Both the position numbers and the translations under genes were made by a program. The notes beneath the pieces are model-generated. The model searched no databases, was not told where the DNA came from, and worked only from the letters and a program-made list of their open reading frames with translations. From the NCBI RefSeq assembly GCF_050948175.1, contig NW_027490515.1:1-64000 (forward strand): DNA of 64,000 nt, given 5' to 3'. The first letter of the stretch is position 1. Each line of letters opens with the position of its first letter. Positions 58,301-64,000 of the stretch are shown in pieces. The stretch is from Xylocopa sonorina (lineage: Eukaryota > Arthropoda > Insecta > Hymenoptera > Apidae).

Positions 58301-61300
58301 CATTTGAAGTGTAGACGAGGAATACATGATACTTCGCAAATTATATTATATCTTACCATGAAACGTAGAAATTAGATGCGATATCGCGTTTTAAGAAGTA
58401 TTAGAACTCTATTGCTACGATACCTAGACATCTGCAGACGCTATTTCCTAGCAAGGAAGTGTCGCATTTACATTCATTTGAAGTGTAGACGAGGAATACA
58501 TAATACTTCGCAAATCATATTATATCTTACCATGGAACATAGAAAAAAGATGCGATATCGCGTTTTAAGAAGCATTAGAACACTATTGCTACGATAGGTA
58601 GACATTTGCGAACGCTATTTCCTAGCAAAGAAGTGTCGCATTTACATTCATTTGAATCGTAGACGAGGAATGCATAACACTTCGTAATGAATATTATATC
58701 TTACCATGAAACATAGAAATGAGATTCGATATCGCGTTTTAAGAAGCATTAGAACACTATTGCCACGATAGGTAGACATTTGCAAACGCTATTTCCTAGC
58801 AAAGAAGTGTCGCATTTACATTCATTTGAAGTGTAGACGAGGAATACATAACACTTCGCAAATCATATTATATCTTGCCATGAAACATAGAAATGAGATG
58901 CAATATCGCGTTTTAAGAATCATAAGAACTCTATTGCTACGATACGTAGACATCTGCAAACGCTATTTCCTTCCAAGGAAGTGTCGCATTTACATTCACT
59001 TGAAGTGTAGGCGTGGAATACATAACACTTCGCAATGAATATTACATCTTATCATGAAACATAGAAATGAGATGCGATATTGCGTTTTAAGAAGCATTAG
59101 AAAGCTATTGCTACGATACGTATACATCTGCAAACGCTATTTCATAGCGAGGCAGTATCGCATTCACATTCATTTGAAGTGTAGACGAGGAATACATAAC
59201 ACTTCGCAAATCATATTATATCTTACCATGAAACATAGAAATGAGATGCGATATCGCGTTTTAAGAAGCATTTGAACTCTATTGCTTCGATACGTAGACA
59301 TCTGCAAACGCTATTTCCTTGCAGGGAAATGTCGCATTTACATTCATTTGAAGTGTTGACGAGGAATACATGACACATCGCAAATCATATTACATCTTAC
59401 CATGAAACATAGAAATGAGATGCGATATCGCGTTATAAGAAGCATTAGAAAGCTATTGCTGCGATACGTAGACATCTGCAAATGCTATTTCCTAGCGAGG
59501 AAGTATCGCTTTCACATTCATTTGTAGTGTAGACGAGGAATACATGACACATCGCAAGTCATATTACATCTTACCATGAAACATAGAAATGAGGTGCGAT
59601 ATCGCGTTTTAAGAAGCATTAGAACACTATTGATACGATACCTAGACATCTGCAGACGCTATTTCCTAGCAAGGAAGTGTCGCATTTACATTCATTTGAA
59701 TCGTAGACGAGGAATGCATAACACTTCGCAATGAATATTATATGTTATCATGAAACATAGATATGAGATGCAATATCTCTTTTTAAGAAGCATTTGAACT
59801 CTATTGCTGCGATACGTAGACATCTGCAAACGCTATTTCCTTGCAAGGAAGTGTCGGATTTATATTCATTTGAAGTGTAGACGAGGAATACATGATACTT
59901 CGCAAATCATATTATATCTTACCATGAAACATAGAAATGAGATGCGATATCGCGTTTTAAGAAGCATTTGAACTCTATTGCTACGATACGTAGACTTCTG
60001 CTAACGCTATTTCCTTGCAAGGAAGTGTCGCATTTACATTCATTTGAATCGTAGACGAGGAATGCATAACACTTCGCAATGAATATTATATCTTATCATG
60101 AAACATAGATATGAGATGCAATATCTCTTTTTAAGAAGCATTTGAACTCTATTGCTGCGATACGTAGACATCTGCAAACGCTATTTCCTTGCAAGGAAGT
60201 GTCGCATTTACATTCATTTGAAGTGTAGACGAGGAATACATGACACTTCGCAAATCATATTATATCTTACCATGAAACATAGAAATGAGATGCGATATCG
60301 CGTTTTAAGAAGCATTAGAAAGCTATTGCTACGATACGTATACATCTGCAAACGCTATTTCCTAGCGAGGAAGTATCGCATTCACATTCATTTGAAGTGT
60401 AGACGAGAAATACATAACACTTCGCAGATCATGTTATATCTTACCATGAAACATAGAAATGAGATGCGATATCGCGTTTTAAGAATCATATGAACTCTAT
60501 TGCTACGATACGTAGACATCTGCAATCGCTATTTCCTAGCAAGGAAGTGTCGCATTTACATTCATTTGCAGTGTAGACGAGGAATACATGATACTACGCA
60601 AATCATATTATATCTTACCATGAAACATAGAAATGAGATGCGATATCGCGTTTTAAGAAGCATTAGAACACTATTGCCACGATAGGTAGACATTTGCAAA
60701 CGCTATTTCCTAGCAAAGAAGTGTCGCATTTACATTCATTTGAAGTGTAGACGAGGAATACATAACACTTCGCAAATCATATTATATCTTGCCATGAAAC
60801 ATAGAAATGAGATGCAATATCGCGTTTTAAGAATCATAAGAACTCTATTGCTACGATACGTAGACATCTGCAAACGCTATTTCCTTCCAATGAAGTGTCG
60901 CATTTACATTCACTTGAAGTGTAGGCGAGGAATACATAACACTTCGCAATGAATATTACATCTTATCATGAAACATAGAATTGAGGTGCGATATCTTGTT
61001 TTTGAAGCATTTGAACTCTATTGCTTCGATACGTAGACATCTGCAAACGCTATTTCCTAGCAAGGAAGTGTCGCATTTACATCCATTTGAATCGTAGACG
61101 AGGAATGCATAACACTTCGCAATGAATATTATATCTTATAATGAAACATAGATATGAGATGCAATATCTCGTTTAAGGAAGCATTTGAACTCTATTGCTT
61201 CGATACGTAGACATCTGCAAACGCTATTTCCTTGCAAGGAAGTGTCGCATTTACATTCATTTGAATCGTAGACGAGGAATGCATAACACTCCGCAATGAA

Positions 61301-63254
61301 TATTATATCTTATCATGAAACATAGATATGAGATGCAATATCTCATTTTAAGAAGCATTAGAACTGTATTGCTACGATACGTAGACATCTGCAAACGCTA
61401 TTTCCTAGCGAGGAAGTATCGCATTCACATTCATTTGAAGTGTAGACGAGGAATACATAACACTTCGCATATCATATTATACCTTACCATGAAACATAGA
61501 AATGAGATGCGATATCGCCTTTTAAGAACCATAAGAACTCTATCGCTACGATACGTAGACATCTGCAAACGCTATTTCCTTGCAAGGAAGTGTAGCATTT
61601 ACATTCATTTGATTCGTAGACGAGGAATGCATAACACTTCGCAATGAATATTATATCTTACCATGAAACATAGAAATGAGATGCGATATCGCGTTTTAAG
61701 AAGCATTAGAAAGCTATTGCTACGATACGTAGACATCTGCAAACGCTATTTCCTAGCGAGGAAGTGTCGCGTTTACATTCATTTGAAGTGTAGGCGAGGA
61801 ATACATAACACTTCGCAATGAATATTACATCTTATCATGAAACATAGAATTGAGATGCGATATCTTGTTTTTAGAAGCATTTGAACTCTATTGCTTCGAT
61901 ACGTAGACATCTGCAAACGCTATTTCCTAGCAAGGAAGTGTCGCATTCACATTCATTTGAAGTGTAGACGAGGAATACATAACACTTCGCAAATCATATT
62001 ATATCTTACCATGAAACATAGAAATGAGATGCAATATCGCGTATTAAGAATCATAAGAACTCTATTGCTACGATACGTAGACATCTGCAAACGCTATTTC
62101 CTTGCAAGGAAGTGTCGCGTTTACATTCATTTGAATCGTAGACGAGGAATGCATAACACTCCGCAATGAATATTATATCTTATCATGAAACATAGATATG
62201 AGATGCAATATCTCATTTTAAGAAGCATTAGAACTGTATTGCTACGATACGTAGACATCTGCAAACGCTATTTCCTAGCGAGGAAGTATCGCATTCACAT
62301 TCATTTGAAGTGTAGACGAGGAATACATAATACTTCGCACATCATATTATATCTTACCATGAAACATAGAAATGAGATGCGATATCGCGTTTTAAGAATC
62401 ATAAGAACTCTATTGCTACGATACGTAGACATCTGCAATCGCTATTTCCTAGCTAGGAAGTGTCGCATTTACATTCATTTGAAGTGTAGACGAGGAATAC
62501 ATGATACTTCGCAAATCATATTATATCTTACCATGAAACATAGAAATGAGATGCGATATCGCGTTTTAAGAAGCATTAGAACACTATTGCCACGACAGGT
62601 AGACATTTGCAAACGCTATTTCCTAGCAAAGAAGTGTCGCATTTACATTCATTTGAAGTGTAGACGAGGAATACATAACACTTCGCAAATCATATTATAT
62701 CTTACCATGAAACATAGAAATGAGATGCGATATCGCGTTTTAAGTAGCATTAGAACTCTATTGCTACGATACGTAGACATCTGCAAACGCTATTTCCTAG
62801 CGAGGAAGTGTCGCATTCACACTCATTTGAAGTGTGGACGAGGAATACATAACACTTCGCAAAACATATTATATCTTACCATGAAACATAGAAATGAATG
62901 CAATATCGCGTTTTAAGAATTATAAGAACTCTATTGCTACGATACGTAGACATCTGCAAACGCTATTTCCTTGCAAGGAAGTGTCGCATTTACATTCATT
63001 TGAATCGTAGACGAGGAATGCATAACACTTCGCAATGAATATTATATCTTATCATGAAACATAGATATGAGATGCAATATCTCGTTTTAAGAAGCACTTG
63101 AACTCTATTGCTTCGATACGTAGACATCTGCAAACGCTAATTCCTTGCAAGGAAGTGTCGCATTTACATTCATTTGAAGTGTAGACGGGGAATACATGAT
63201 ACTTCGCAAATCATATTATATCTTACCATGAAACATAGAAATGAGATGCGATAT
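52306..63254 (+). repeat. 174-bp satellite array, block E
   Basis: About 63 monomers with no gene. An 870-bp five-monomer repeat occurs at 52617/53487 and again at 61315/62185. About 52505-53730 matches 61203-62428 at an offset of 8698 bp. About 54065-54904 matches 62415-63254 at 8350 bp, so two monomers differ between the copies. A 2-bp deletion (GAAATGAATGCAATATC near 54541 and 62890) is shared. The longest monomer-frame run in the window (324 codons, 55628-56602) is here. The block ends in ATAT before the last LTR. Confidence 0.96.
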
Positions 63255-64000
63255 TGTGACGTCAGGCGTACCGCCTGCCACCCTCCGGCGTCAACCTCTT
63301 CTCCAGCGGCATCCGTATCCAGAGCCCCTGTACGCGGGCCACCCGCCGACACGCCGCTCCAGTATTCAGAGACGACGATACGAGAGAGAGGAAGGGCACT
63401 CGACACACGTCAGGGAAGACCTCACCCCACGTTACGAGGGCGAGGAGCACCACACCACGTACCGTATCGAGTCACCGGCGATCACGCACCCGTACACCCT
63501 CTTCTCGTATATGCGATCATAGTATAAGTACACTACTCATTTCTGTACATACACCACAACACACATCTAGATTTAAATACATACATGTACATACGCCGCC
63601 TAGTCGTTACGCTAGAGATAAGTTGCGATGCGCTCGCGCGCGCACTCGACGCTCGCGGCTCACGCTCAACGCGGGCCGCTCCCCACTCCGACCGGCCGCC
63701 CCACCGCTAGGGCCGAGCGGCCGCCCTACTCCAACCGTCCGCCCCACCGCGAGGGCCCAGCGACTCGCGCGCCGCGCGACCCGAGGAGGTCGCGGATGCG
63801 AGATCTGATAGACACTTCTAATCGCGCCTCCGAACGAGACACATCTAGTCTCGACTCCGAACCGAGGAGTTCTCTCCGACTCGAGCAATTGGCTCATAAG
63901 CAACGAGCTACCAGCTCAATGCCTTCGTCTCTATCTCATCTCCGTTAGCGGAGTCCGTAACGTAACTTAGTCCATTTCAATTTCTTGTTATAATCTTAGT
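63255..64000 (+). mobile_element. LTR of the same retrotransposon, cut by window end
   Basis: The first 746 bp of an LTR beginning TGTGACG after satellite sequence ending ATAT (63251-63254). It may be a solo LTR or the 5' end of a third full-length element. The part visible has the majority base at the position that is T at 3084 in element 1. The satellite counterpart at 54901-54904 is uninterrupted (ATATCGCGTTTT). Confidence 0.95.

Overview
This window is eukaryotic, almost certainly from an arthropod and probably an insect. There are no cellular genes, no bacterial operon features and no RNA genes that I can support. About 42.1 kb of the 64 kb is one tandem satellite with a 174-bp monomer (roughly 242 monomers). 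It looks like centromeric or pericentromeric heterochromatin. The species cannot be fixed from the sequence; the insect inference rests on the style of the Ty3/gypsy-type Gag and Pol and is moderate.

Five copies of a single Ty3/gypsy-type (Metaviridae) LTR retrotransposon family interrupt the satellite. Two are full length, 9022 bp each, with 1546-bp LTRs (2545-11566 and 13924-22945, both + strand). Two are solo LTRs (44550-46095 on +, 50760-52305 on -). One LTR is cut by the window end (63255-64000). The four complete insertions each have a 4-bp target duplication (CATA, CTAC, CTGC, GAAG). Each has an uninterrupted paralogous site elsewhere in the array, so insertion followed amplification of the surrounding satellite.

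The full-length elements look intact. In order they carry: 5' LTR, a tRNA-Leu-type primer-binding site, gag (443 aa with two CCHC knuckles), a -1 ribosomal frameshift signal (GGGAAAC plus a stem-loop 6 nt downstream), pol (protease, RT, RNase H, integrase with HHCC, DD35E and a GPY/F-type module), a polypurine tract and the 3' LTR. The pol frame reads through the polypurine tract and 88 codons into the U3 of the 3' LTR, stopping immediately before a TATA-like box. There is no env gene and no recognisable chromodomain.

The satellite blocks are 1-2544, 11567-13923, 22946-44549, 46096-50759 and 52306-63254. They are organised as nested higher-order repeats: 522 bp (3-mer), 870/871 bp (5-mer), 1915 bp (11-mer), 2783 bp (16-mer), 3132 bp (18-mer) and 4874 bp (28-mer), plus a long-range duplication about 8.4-8.7 kb apart. 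Because 174 is 3 x 58, one frame stays open across neighbouring monomers and produces spurious-looking ORFs of up to 324 codons.
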